Assembly (NCBI RefSeq): GCF_031081985.1
Contig: NZ_JARWSK010000010.1
Location: forward strand, 62,001-126,000
Length of the DNA: 64,000 nucleotides
Origin: Komagataeibacter xylinus
GTDB taxonomy: Bacteria; Pseudomonadota; Alphaproteobacteria; Acetobacterales; Acetobacteraceae
Direction of reading: 5' to 3'
Shown here: in pieces, positions 37,650 to 46,042 of the stretch
How the letters are laid out: the number at the start of each line of letters is the position of its first letter
Position numbering within the stretch: the stretch's first letter is position 1
Program-made: the position numbers and the translations under genes
Notes under the pieces: model-generated
Database searches by the model: none
The model's input: only the letters and a program-made list of their open reading frames with translations
What the model was told of the DNA's origin: nothing

Positions 37650-38337
37650 GAAGGCTTTCCTTCGCGGGCAGTCCCAGGGCGGACAGGATTGCCGGCGTTT
37701 CCGTGCGGTCCATCCAGTCGGGTGAAATATCGGCAAACTGCACGATCCGGCCGGGCCCGATTACGATCACGGCAGGTTTGGGCAGTTCCCATGCATCCGT
37801 GCCGTTCAGGCCCTGGCTGGTGCTGCCTTTTGCCTGTGCGGCACTGCGGGACGGCGCATCGAACTCATAGGTGATCCCCAGTGCCCGGGAGAGGGCGAGG
37901 TTGCTGTCGGTTGCGACGGGGAAAGGCAGGTCATGCCGACTGACAATTTCCTTGAGCAGGGCAGGGGGCTGCGGCGAAATCGCGACAAGCGGGATATGGG
38001 CCGCCCGCAGCACGGGCCACAGCGTATCGCGATAATGCGGCAGTGCAATATTGCAGGCGGGACACCCCGCAAAGCGGAAAAAGACCAGAACCGCTGGCCC
38101 CTGCGCACTCAGTTCATCCAGCGTGATCGTGTGACCATCCACAGTGGTCAGGCCAGCCGGGGGCAGGGTGTCGCCCGCGCTGACATGAGGCTCGAGCCCA
38201 TGCCCGCCAACCAGTGTTGCACGCTGGTTGGCGTTTACGGCCAGTGCTTCAGGCGCCCAGCTGCGTTTGCGCTCGTTTTCCAGCTCAAGAAAACGCTTCC
38301 GTAGCGAGGCGCCGGTAGTGAAATGGTCGGCATTCAT
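37639..38337 (-). CDS. Peroxiredoxin-like (AhpC/TSA) family protein
   Basis: A 232-residue thioredoxin-fold protein. VLVFFRFAGCPACNIALP carries a CPAC motif in the peroxiredoxin position, where classical enzymes have a single peroxidatic Cys in 'P.T..C'. An N-terminal extension (FTTGASLRKRFLELENERKR) resembles the AhpC/TSA group found with sulfonate clusters. It could reduce peroxide leaking from the flavin monooxygenase or handle persulfides. It starts 99 bases before the LysR gene end and overlaps the flavin reductase gene. Confidence 0.85.
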   Translation of the reverse strand: MNADHFTTGASLRKRFLELENERKRSWAPEALAVNANQRATLVGGHGLEPHVSAGDTLPPAGLTTVDGHTITLDELSAQGPAVLVFFRFAGCPACNIALPHYRDTLWPVLRAAHIPLVAISPQPPALLKEIVSRHDLPFPVATDSNLALSRALGITYEFDAPSRSAAQAKGSTSQGLNGTDAWELPKPAVIVIGPGRIVQFADISPDWMDRTETPAILSALGLPAKESLHAI

Positions 38338-38436
38338 GTCTCGATTCCTGCGAAATCACGATCAGAAGTCGCTATTATGAATTAACACTCACCCAGCCGA
38401 CAAAAGAGTTTCCCTCAATTTGCATGTGAGGATTAC

Positions 38437-39330
38437 TCATTGGTTCCCCGCCGCATCGGCGAGCAGGTCACCAAAATCATGGGCGCTGTCCGCCAGTCCA
38501 TCACGCCGGACCAGAATGGTTTCGATATCGGGTACGGGTGGCAGGGAACTGGCGGTTATGACCGGTAAACCTTCGGCAGCGGCAAACCGGCGCGTGCGGC
38601 AACTGATTCCGATCCCACCACGCACGCCTGCGCGCAGGGCAGGCAGGTTGGGTGTCTCCATGACGATACGATAATCCCGCCGCGCTTCCGTCAGGGTGCG
38701 CAGGGCCGCATCACGAAAACGGCAGGGGGGCTCAAGCAGCACGAGGGGCAGTTCCTCGCGTTCGATATTGGCGGGATCGCCTAGCCAGACCATCCGGTCA
38801 TGCCCCACGACATCCCATGATGCACCGGCCCGGTCGCCATGCTGGCCAAGGCAGAGCACCAGATCAAGGCGAGAACGGTCAAACATTTCAAGCAGTTCCA
38901 TCGAGCCTCCCACGCGTACGATCAACCGCGCGCGCGGATGTTCCAGCCGGAAGCGACCCAGCACGTCAGGCAGGATGGTATCGGCAAAATCCTGGACCAT
39001 GCCGACCGTAATCGGCTCGGGGTCGGACTGCTGGCCCAGATTCTGCATGATCCGGTCATTCAGCGCCAGCAACTGGCGGGCATAGGTGACCAGTTCCTCG
39101 CCCGTTGCGGTCAGCAGCAGCCTGCGCCCGTCACGCCGGAACAACTTCTGCTGCAGCATGTCTTCAAGTCGTTTCATCTGCAGGCTCAGTGCGGATTGGG
39201 TCAGGAAGATTGTTTCCGTCGCCTGCGCCATGGAGCCCGCCTCCACAATGGCAACAAACGAACGCAGCAGTTCAGTCTGCACATTGCGCGCCATCCGCTG
39301 TGGCGCGCGCGGGGGAGGGGGATGTGACAC
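38437..39330 (-). CDS. LysR-family transcriptional regulator
   Basis: A 297-residue LysR protein. The winged helix is LLRSFVAIVEAGSMAQATET, FLTQSALSLQMKRLEDMLQQ; the effector domain starts near residue 98. Start is the GTG at 39330 with GGAG upstream; the ATG at 39294 is an alternative that trims a Pro-rich leader. It is divergent from the monooxygenase gene across a 150-base gap with a 20-base perfect palindrome, and is expected to control both arms of the sulfur locus, as CysB/Cbl do for ssu genes. Confidence 0.92.
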   Translation of the reverse strand: MSHPPPPRAPQRMARNVQTELLRSFVAIVEAGSMAQATETIFLTQSALSLQMKRLEDMLQQKLFRRDGRRLLLTATGEELVTYARQLLALNDRIMQNLGQQSDPEPITVGMVQDFADTILPDVLGRFRLEHPRARLIVRVGGSMELLEMFDRSRLDLVLCLGQHGDRAGASWDVVGHDRMVWLGDPANIEREELPLVLLEPPCRFRDAALRTLTEARRDYRIVMETPNLPALRAGVRGGIGISCRTRRFAAAEGLPVITASSLPPVPDIETILVRRDGLADSAHDFGDLLADAAGNQ

Positions 39331-39380
39331 GATGACTTATCTCCATAAGGCAGGAAAGAGCATCTCATATTAACGACATT

Positions 39381-39400
39381 AAACCGTTATATAACGGTTT
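39381..39400. promoter_or_regulatory. Perfect 20-base palindrome, likely LysR operator
   Basis: AAACCGTTATATAACGGTTT reads the same on both strands. It lies between the divergent LysR gene (start 39330) and monooxygenase gene (start 39482) and includes the T-N11-A spacing common to LysR sites. No T-run follows in a position that would make it a terminator for either gene. Assignment to the adjacent regulator is inferred. Confidence 0.65.
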
Positions 39401-39481
39401 TTAAATTGCCAATTAACATTGTTATGGTGATAAATTTATCTAAACGACGAATCATCATCGTGCAATATGGGGGTAGCAGCA

Positions 39482-40573
39482 ATGCCTGTGGAATTTATCG
39501 GCTTTATCGGCAGTCGCAATCAGTCGGAAACCATTCCTCCGCAGGGAGCGGCTGTGGATCTCAACCACATCGAGGCTTCGGCCAAAATCCATGAAAACGC
39601 CGGTTTTGACCGTACGTTGATCGCGTTTCATTCCAACTCGCCCGAAAGTATTCTTCTGGCGCAGCATGTCACTTCGGTTACGCGCGATCTCGGGGTTTTG
39701 ATCGCGCACCGGCCCGGCTTCAACGCCCCCACCATCGCGGCACGGCAACTGGCAACGCTTGATAACCTGAGCCGGGGGCGCGTTGCGGTGCATATCATCA
39801 CTGGGGGCAGTGATGTCGAACTGCAGGCTGATGGCGATCATACGACCAAGGGCCGCCGCTATGCTCGCACCAGCGAATATCTGGATATCGTCCGCGCGGA
39901 GTGGGACAGTCGCGTGCCCTTTGATTATACGGGGGATTTCTACAATGTGCGCGGGGCCAGCTCGCTGGTCCATCCCTACCGTGAAAGTGGCATTCCCGTT
40001 TATTTCGGCGGCTCTTCCGATGAGGCGATCGTGGTGGCGGGCAAGCATGCCGATGTCTATGCCCTGTGGGGTGAAACCTATGAACAGGTGAGTGAAACCG
40101 TAGCGCGCGTACGGGCCGCCGCCGCAAGGCATGGACGCTCCCCGCGCTTTTCGCTCTCCCTGCGCCCGATCCTGGCAGATACGGAAGAGGCCGCCTGGGC
40201 CAAGGCCGACCGGATCCTTGAAACCGCCCGCGCCCTGCAGGCTGAAACCGGCTACGCCCGTGCCGCCGACATCCCGAACGAAGGCTCGCGCCGCCTGCTG
40301 GCCGCGGCTGAACAGGGGTCACGCCTCGACAAGCGCTTATGGACCGGCATCGCCGCTCTGACCGGCGCACGCGGGAACTCGACGTCGCTGGTTGGCACGC
40401 CCGATCAGGTGGCGGAGGCGCTTCTGGATTACTACCGTATCGGAATCAGCACCTTCCTGATCCGCGGCTTTGATCCGCTGGAGGATGCCTATGAATACGG
40501 GCGGGACCTGATCCCGCGCGTCCGCGCCCTGATTGCGGCCGAGGATGGGCAAGGCCAGACTGCGGCAGCCTGA
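39482..40573 (+). CDS. FMNH2-dependent sulfonate/sulfone monooxygenase (SsuD-like)
   Basis: A 363-residue bacterial-luciferase-fold enzyme of the SsuD/SfnG/MsuD group. Key patterns are MPVEFIGFIGSRNQSE, DRTLIAFHSNSPESILLAQH, LATLDNLSRGRVAVHIITGG, GRRYARTSEYLDIVRAEW, and VYFGGSSDEAIVVAGKHADV. It should use FMNH2 and O2 to split a C-S bond, releasing sulfite or a related species and an aldehyde. GGGGGT lies before the ATG at 39482; an ATG at 39467 has none. First gene of the rightward operon; the flavin reductase is in the leftward arm. Confidence 0.93.
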   Translation: MPVEFIGFIGSRNQSETIPPQGAAVDLNHIEASAKIHENAGFDRTLIAFHSNSPESILLAQHVTSVTRDLGVLIAHRPGFNAPTIAARQLATLDNLSRGRVAVHIITGGSDVELQADGDHTTKGRRYARTSEYLDIVRAEWDSRVPFDYTGDFYNVRGASSLVHPYRESGIPVYFGGSSDEAIVVAGKHADVYALWGETYEQVSETVARVRAAAARHGRSPRFSLSLRPILADTEEAAWAKADRILETARALQAETGYARAADIPNEGSRRLLAAAEQGSRLDKRLWTGIAALTGARGNSTSLVGTPDQVAEALLDYYRIGISTFLIRGFDPLEDAYEYGRDLIPRVRALIAAEDGQGQTAAA

Positions 40574-40584
40574 GGAACAGGGGG

Positions 40585-41562
40585 ATGGCCGTAATCGCCA
40601 GGGCTCCGGTTGTGGTCAACCAGATTGGCGCGTTTCTGGCGCCAGCGCTGGCTGAGTTCGCGGAGCGTATAGAAGTCGTGACGGGGGAGCGTGAATGCGC
40701 GGCGCCGTGGGATGTCGGGCATGCGGATATTCTGCTGACCGCACCCACGCCAGCATGGCGCAACGCGCCGCTTCATCCGCCAGAGGCATGGCAACGGCAC
40801 GGCCCGCGATGGGTACAGCTTGCTTCCGCTGGCGTGGACGGGTTTCCGCAATGGCTGCTGCGTGGGCGCACGGTAACATGTGGTCGTGGTGATGCGGCCA
40901 TCCCCATTGCTGAATACGTGCTTGCGGCCATTCTGCTGCGCGCCAAACGACTTGATGCGATGACGCCGGACGGACCGGAGGGGTGGCTGGAGGCCAAGGC
41001 CATGCCGCCGCTGGCCAGTCTGGCAGGCCAGACGCTGGGGCTGGCGGGGTATGGGGCGATCGGGCGGGCGGTGGCCGTGCGTGCGCGGGCGTTTGGCATG
41101 CGGGTGCTGGCATGGCGGCGTGGCGCCTGGGACCATGCGGATACGGATGTGCAGCCCGTTGCCACACTCGAGGCGCTGGCCGGGCAGTCCGATCACCTTG
41201 TCCTCGCCCTGCCGCTGACGGCCCAGACGGCATTATGCGTCAACGCCGCCCTGCTGGCGCGTGCCAGGACCGGCCGCCACTTGATCAACGTCGCCCGGGG
41301 TGGCCTGGTCGATCAGGACGCGCTGCTCGATGCGCTTGATCGCGGGCAGCTCGGGTTTGCCACCCTTGATGTCACCACTCCTGAACCATTGCCCCGCGGG
41401 CACCCGTTTTACAGCCATCCCGCCATACGGCTGACGCCGCACCTGTCATGGACAGGGCCTGCCGTGAGCCAGAATCTCGCCCGCCGCATCGCGGACAATC
41501 TGAACCGTTTCCTCGGCGATCGTCCGCTCCTTGATGTGGTGGATGCGGACCGTGGTTACTGA
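40585..41562 (+). CDS. D-2-hydroxyacid dehydrogenase family protein
   Basis: A 325-residue NAD-dependent oxidoreductase of the phosphoglycerate/glyoxylate reductase type. The nucleotide loop is LGLAGYGAIGRAVAVRA; catalytic Arg lies in INVARGGLVDQDALLDAL, Glu in TTPEPLPRGHP and His in RLTPHLSW. It follows the monooxygenase by 12 bases and precedes the aldolase gene by 26. It may reduce or oxidise the carbon fragment left after desulfonation; the real substrate is unknown. Confidence 0.9.
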   Translation: MAVIARAPVVVNQIGAFLAPALAEFAERIEVVTGERECAAPWDVGHADILLTAPTPAWRNAPLHPPEAWQRHGPRWVQLASAGVDGFPQWLLRGRTVTCGRGDAAIPIAEYVLAAILLRAKRLDAMTPDGPEGWLEAKAMPPLASLAGQTLGLAGYGAIGRAVAVRARAFGMRVLAWRRGAWDHADTDVQPVATLEALAGQSDHLVLALPLTAQTALCVNAALLARARTGRHLINVARGGLVDQDALLDALDRGQLGFATLDVTTPEPLPRGHPFYSHPAIRLTPHLSWTGPAVSQNLARRIADNLNRFLGDRPLLDVVDADRGY

Positions 41563-41587
41563 TCTTTCCTGACAGGGAGCCTTCTTC

Positions 41588-42388
41588 ATGAACGTAGTAC
41601 CCTCTTCCCGGCACAATCAGGCGCAGGCACGGGCACGCAGGCTGCAACCACGCCCGGCAGCCGCGTCGTTTGAAGCCGAGCGTCTGCACCGCAAGCAGCG
41701 GCTGGCCGCAACGTTCCGGCTGTTTGCCCGCTACGGGTTCGATCAGGGGCTGGCCGGGCACGTGACCGCGCGCGATCCGGAATTTCCCGATCAGTACTGG
41801 ATCAACCCGCTGGCGGTTCATTTCTCCCAGATCAGGGTATCCGATCTGCAACTGGTGGATCACGACGGCACGATCCTGCAGGGGGACCGGCCCATCAACA
41901 CGGCGGGTTTTACCATCCATTCCGCCCTGCACCGGGCGCGGCCCGACGTTATTGCGGCGGCCCACACCCATTCCACCTATGGCAAGGCTTTTTCCGCGCT
42001 GGGCAAAAAGCTGCTGCCGATCACGCAGGATTCCTGCGCGTTCTATGAGGATCATGAACTTTTTGATCCTTTCAGTGGCGTTGTGCTTGATGACAGCGAA
42101 GGCGAGCGCCTGGCCCACGCCCTTGGCCCGCGCAAGGCGCTGATCCTGCAAAATCACGGCCTGCTGACCGTCGGCCCGACGGTGGAAGCAGCAGCGTGGT
42201 GGTTCCTGAGCATGGACAACGCCGCCCATACCCAGCTCCTCGCCGAAGCCGCAGGCCGGGTCAAACCCATTGCCCCCGACATCGCACGCCTGACCGCAAG
42301 TCAGGTGGGCACCCAGCAGGGTGGATATTTCTGCTTCCAGCCCCTGTGGGACTGGATCGTGGCCCTTGAACCCGATTTACTGGACTGA
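41588..42388 (+). CDS. Class II aldolase/adducin domain protein
   Basis: A 266-residue protein with the class II aldolase fold. Zinc ligands are in VIAAAHTHSTYGKAFSALG and LILQNHGLLTVG; YGFDQGLAGHVTARDPEFPD and AWWFLSMDNAAHTQLLAEAA are characteristic of the adducin-type branch. The exact reaction (aldolase, decarboxylase or epimerase) is not determined. GGGAG precedes the ATG at 41588. It ends six bases before the thiol dioxygenase gene. Confidence 0.9.
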   Translation: MNVVPSSRHNQAQARARRLQPRPAAASFEAERLHRKQRLAATFRLFARYGFDQGLAGHVTARDPEFPDQYWINPLAVHFSQIRVSDLQLVDHDGTILQGDRPINTAGFTIHSALHRARPDVIAAAHTHSTYGKAFSALGKKLLPITQDSCAFYEDHELFDPFSGVVLDDSEGERLAHALGPRKALILQNHGLLTVGPTVEAAAWWFLSMDNAAHTQLLAEAAGRVKPIAPDIARLTASQVGTQQGGYFCFQPLWDWIVALEPDLLD

Positions 42389-42393
42389 ATGAC

Positions 42394-42993
42394 ATGAGCA
42401 CCATTTCACCGCTACGCGATTTCGTAACCGATTTTACAAGGCTGTATGATCGCGGCCTCTCACCGGCCGCCATTCAGGCTGAAGGCGCCGATCTGCTGCG
42501 CAGGCTGGTCCAGCACGATAACTGGCTGCCCGAACCCTTTACCCGCCCCAACCCGGCGCGGTACAGCCAGTACCTGCTGCACTGCGACCCGCTGGAGCGT
42601 TTTTCGGTTGTCAGTTTTGTCTGGGGAGCAGGGCAGAAAACGCCATTGCATGATCATCGTGTATGGGGGTTGATCGGCATGTTGCGGGGGCGGGAGAGCG
42701 AGACCCAGTTCGCGCGTGATCCTGATGGCACGTTCCGCGCCATAGAGACCACGTTTCTTGAGCCGGGGCAGGTGGCCTCCCTTACGCCGGGCGTGAATGA
42801 CTACCATCTCGTGGCCAACGCCCTGCCGGATCGGGCCTCCATTTCCATCCATGTCTATGGGGATAATATCGGTGGTGTTGCCCGCGCGACCTATGATGTG
42901 GCCACGGGGGCGGAGAAAACCTTCATCTCTGGCTATTCCAGCGAGGAAGTGCCCAACCTGTGGGATCGCTCCCGCCGTGCGGAGGCAGCATGA
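42394..42993 (+). CDS. Cysteine dioxygenase-family thiol dioxygenase
   Basis: A 199-residue cupin of the cysteine dioxygenase type I family. Iron ligands are the pair of His in TPLHDHRVWGLIGM and the later His in GVNDYHLVANALPD, with the short loop GRESETQF between. These enzymes add O2 to a thiol to give a sulfinate. Substrate may be cysteine or a mercapto acid such as 3-mercaptopropionate; the sequence does not settle this. Its stop overlaps the rhodanese start (ATGA), so the two products are probably made together and act on linked sulfur species. Confidence 0.9.
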   Translation: MSTISPLRDFVTDFTRLYDRGLSPAAIQAEGADLLRRLVQHDNWLPEPFTRPNPARYSQYLLHCDPLERFSVVSFVWGAGQKTPLHDHRVWGLIGMLRGRESETQFARDPDGTFRAIETTFLEPGQVASLTPGVNDYHLVANALPDRASISIHVYGDNIGGVARATYDVATGAEKTFISGYSSEEVPNLWDRSRRAEAA

Positions 42994-44603
42994 ATATCCA
43001 GATTCCCGCGGCTTCCCGCGTTGCTTCCGTCAGTTTCGTGCGCGATCGCCTGCGCGAAGGGCATGAAATCGCCCTGCTCGACCTGCGTGAGGAAGGTCCG
43101 TTTGCCTCGGCACACCCCCTGTTTGCCGTCAATCTGCCCCTTGGCCGCATCGAGGAGCGGATCGGGGGGCTGATCCCTCGCCGCGATGCCCCCATTGTGC
43201 TGTATGACAATGGGGAAGGGCGCGTGGCCCGTGCGCTGCCTGTTCTGGCGGCGCTGGGTTATACTGATGTCAGTGTGCTCGAAGGCGGCCTGGATGGCTG
43301 GCGGGAGGCTGGGGGGGAGCTGTTCATTGATGTCAATGTCCCTTCCAAGGCATTTGGGGAGCTGGTGGAACACGTGCACGGTACACCCTCGATCGCGGCG
43401 CGCGACCTGCATGAGCGGCTGGAGCGGGGGGAGGATATTGTCGTCCTCGATGCCAGACGGTTTGGCGAATACAATACCATGTCCATTCCGACCGCCCGCT
43501 CCGTGCCCGGGGGGGAACTGGCGCTACGTGTGCGCGATATCGCGCCATCGCCCGATACAACGGTGGTGGTGAACTGCGCCGGGCGCACACGCTCCATTAT
43601 CGGCACCCAGTCCCTGGTCAATGCCGGTATTCCCAACCCGGTCCTTGCGCTGCGTAACGGCACGATCGGCTGGACACTGGCCGGCCTGCAACTCGATCAT
43701 GATGCAACCCGGAAGGCGGGAGACCCATCAGCCCATAATGTGGCAAAGGCGCGCGAGACAGCCCGCTCCCTTGCCCGCCGCACGGGTGTGCGGGAAATCG
43801 GGCGCATGGAACTGGACCAGTTGGAAGCAGGGGAAGGACGCACCCTTTATCGGCTTGATGTCCGCTCACCTGAGGAATACGTGACGCAGCACCTCAAGGG
43901 TTTCCGTTCCGCGCCCGGTGGGCAACTGGTACAGGCCACGGATGAATGGGTGGGCGTGCGCCATGGCACCATCGTGCTGACCGATGATGACGGCGTGCGC
44001 GCGCGCATGACAGGCCACTGGCTCCGTCAACTGGGCTGGCAGGAAGTCTATGTCCTGCATAACTGGGCAGGCCTGCCGCGCGCCAGCGGGCCTGAACCCG
44101 CCACGCTGGTGGCACCACTGCCGGAGGTGGAAACGGTGGGTGCGCTGGAACTGGCGGCCGAACTGGACACATCGCATGCCCCGGTTGTGATTGACCTCGC
44201 ATCCAGCCCCACGTTCCGCCGCGGTCATGTGCCCGGCGCGGTCTTCGCCATTCGGAGCGATCTGCCTTCACAGACATGGGAGAAGAATACCGAGATCGTC
44301 CTGACTTCCCCCGATGGGCTGGGCGCGCGCATTGCCACGCCGGAACTCCGCAAACAGGGGCTGCACATACGCGTACTGGCGGGAGGCACCTTGTCATGGC
44401 GTGATGCGGGCCTGCCGCTTGAAACCGGGCTGGATGAAAGCCGTGCCCTGTCGCGGGCTGATGATGTGTACAAGCGCCCTTATGAAGGCACCGATAATGC
44501 CGCCGCCGCAATGCAGGCCTATCTGGATTGGGAATTCGGACTTGTAGCGCAACTGGAACGTGACGGGACACATGGCTTCAGCGTGCTGGAAGATGGCCCA
44601 TAA
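42990..44603 (+). CDS. Four-rhodanese-domain sulfurtransferase
   Basis: A 537-residue protein that divides into four rhodanese-like domains of about 110-130 residues. Only the second has an active-site Cys (VVVNCAGRTRSIIGTQSLVN); the equivalent loops of domains 1 (IVLYDNGEGRVARAL), 3 (IVLTDDDGVRARMTG) and 4 (IVLTSPDGLGARIAT) have Asp, Asp and Ser/Pro instead. A C-terminal tail (MQAYLDWEFGLVAQLERDGT) follows. It should move sulfane sulfur using domain 2, the others being structural or binding modules. The start at 42990 overlaps the dioxygenase stop. Last gene of the operon. Confidence 0.9.
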   Translation: MNIQIPAASRVASVSFVRDRLREGHEIALLDLREEGPFASAHPLFAVNLPLGRIEERIGGLIPRRDAPIVLYDNGEGRVARALPVLAALGYTDVSVLEGGLDGWREAGGELFIDVNVPSKAFGELVEHVHGTPSIAARDLHERLERGEDIVVLDARRFGEYNTMSIPTARSVPGGELALRVRDIAPSPDTTVVVNCAGRTRSIIGTQSLVNAGIPNPVLALRNGTIGWTLAGLQLDHDATRKAGDPSAHNVAKARETARSLARRTGVREIGRMELDQLEAGEGRTLYRLDVRSPEEYVTQHLKGFRSAPGGQLVQATDEWVGVRHGTIVLTDDDGVRARMTGHWLRQLGWQEVYVLHNWAGLPRASGPEPATLVAPLPEVETVGALELAAELDTSHAPVVIDLASSPTFRRGHVPGAVFAIRSDLPSQTWEKNTEIVLTSPDGLGARIATPELRKQGLHIRVLAGGTLSWRDAGLPLETGLDESRALSRADDVYKRPYEGTDNAAAAMQAYLDWEFGLVAQLERDGTHGFSVLEDGP

Positions 44604-44684
44604 CCTGATTGCAACGCCATTTGCCAGGACCGGGAAAAGAACATGACTTTTCCCGTGCCCTGCCATCTCGCAGCATGATTGTAA

Positions 44685-45118
44685 CTGGCCTTCTGGGTCG
44701 CCAAGGCCACCGAGCCTATTGCGCGCGTCATTTCAACCGACTGCATCGTGTCGATCTCGAAGCTGGGCGAACTGATTGCGGGCGTGCGGGAAGATATTGC
44801 GGCCTCCGGCCTGCGCGTGCCGCTGCTGGGGCATGTGGGCGATGGCAATTTCCACTCCCTCATCATCACCGATGATACGCCCGCAGGCCATGCCCGCGCA
44901 TTGGATCTTGACCGCAGGATCGTGCACCGGGCGCTGGCGCTGGGTGGCTCATGCAGTGGCGAGCATGGCGTGGGCATGGGCACAAGCTGGAATTTCTTGA
45001 GACCGAGCACGGCGCGGGCACGCTTGCGGTCATGCGCGCGCTCAAGCACGCCATGGACCCGCTCAACATCCTCAACCCCGGCAAGCTGCTGCCGCCGGGG
45101 CCGGTCTATCAGGGTTAA
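44685..45118 (+). pseudogene. FAD-linked oxidase (D-lactate dehydrogenase-like) C-terminal remnant
   Basis: The frame reads ISTDCIVSISKLGELIAGVR, then VPLLGHVGDGNFHSLIITDD and LALGGSCSGEHGVGMG, all typical of the FAD-oxidase C-terminal domain of D-lactate dehydrogenase (cytochrome) and glycolate oxidase GlcD. After GVGMG the frame shifts; KLEFLETEHGAGTLAVMRAL and DPLNILNPGKLLPPG continue in another frame to TAA at 45116-45118. One extra G in ATGGGCAC would restore it. The first 300 or so residues are missing, so this is a true deletion remnant whatever the cause of the shift. Confidence 0.82.
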
Positions 45119-45169
45119 GGGGCATTGGCCCCGAACGCGTATTTCCACGGCATTGAAAACAGGACTTCC

Positions 45170-45780
45170 ATGACCCAAGCCCCCGAATGCCTGTCCGATA
45201 CCCCGGTCGAGCGCCTGATCCTTGACCGCTGGGTCGCCCCGCGCCTTTACGCCTGCCCCGATTGCCGAGGCGGAGCTTCTGGCCTTTCTCGATGTCGGGC
45301 GCTGGGCGCCGTCGGCCTATAATTCGCAGCCCTGGCGTTTTATCTATGCCCGGCGCGATACGCCGGAATGGGAGCGGTTCCTGTCATGGCTGATCCCGTT
45401 CAACCATGGCTGGGCGCAGCATGCATCTGCCCTGGTCTATATCGCATCGCACACTGTCATGGAGGGGAAAGGCCGAGCCCGTGCCAACCCATGCATTCGA
45501 TGCGGGGGCAGCCTCGGTGCTGATCCAGCTTCAGGCCAGCAAGGCAGGTTGGGCCACGCATCCCGTCAGTGGATTTGATCAGGAACTGGCACGTGCGGGG
45601 CTTGAGTTATCCGATGATTACGCGCCCAATGCCGCTATCATCATAGGTCGGCAGGGAGAGACAAAAACCCTCCCCGATTCATTGCGGCAGCGCGAACAGC
45701 CATCAGGACGGCGGGCATTACACCAGCTTGCTTTTCAGGGGCGTTTTACTGTCAGTCAACAAGATCAGGACATGGCATAG
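45170..45780 (+). pseudogene. Nitroreductase-family gene with two frameshifts
   Basis: Three frames together encode a complete nitroreductase of about 200 residues: MTQAPECLSDTPVERLILDR; AEAELLAFLDVGRWAPSAYN with SQPWRFIYARRDTPEWERFL; then PTHAFDAGAASVLIQLQASK and AGWATHPVSGFDQELARAGL, ending 45778-45780. The RWAPSAYNSQPWRF FMN-binding motif is intact. Breaks lie near 45235-45250 (a C run) and 45465-45475 (GGGGAAAGG, one A too many). Both are single-base homopolymer changes. Confidence 0.83.
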
Positions 45781-46042
45781 CCGACAGGTCTTCAGCCAGA
45801 TGCCGGTACCTGCAAGCCCATGGGGGACAGGCGACTTGAGGATCGTTTTTCCTTGGCAGGATGAAAGAGCGCCCAGCCCATAACCACCTGAGGCGACACC
45901 GATCCTGGGGCCGAGAGCCTTACCCTTCCTGTGCCTGCCTTTTTGCCTGTCTTGGCGCGTTCAGGGCGGGCACGGCGCGTTGTCTCATCAGGTAAAGACA
46001 GACGGAATCATGTCGGCCACGAATAGCTATGCAATACAAAAC

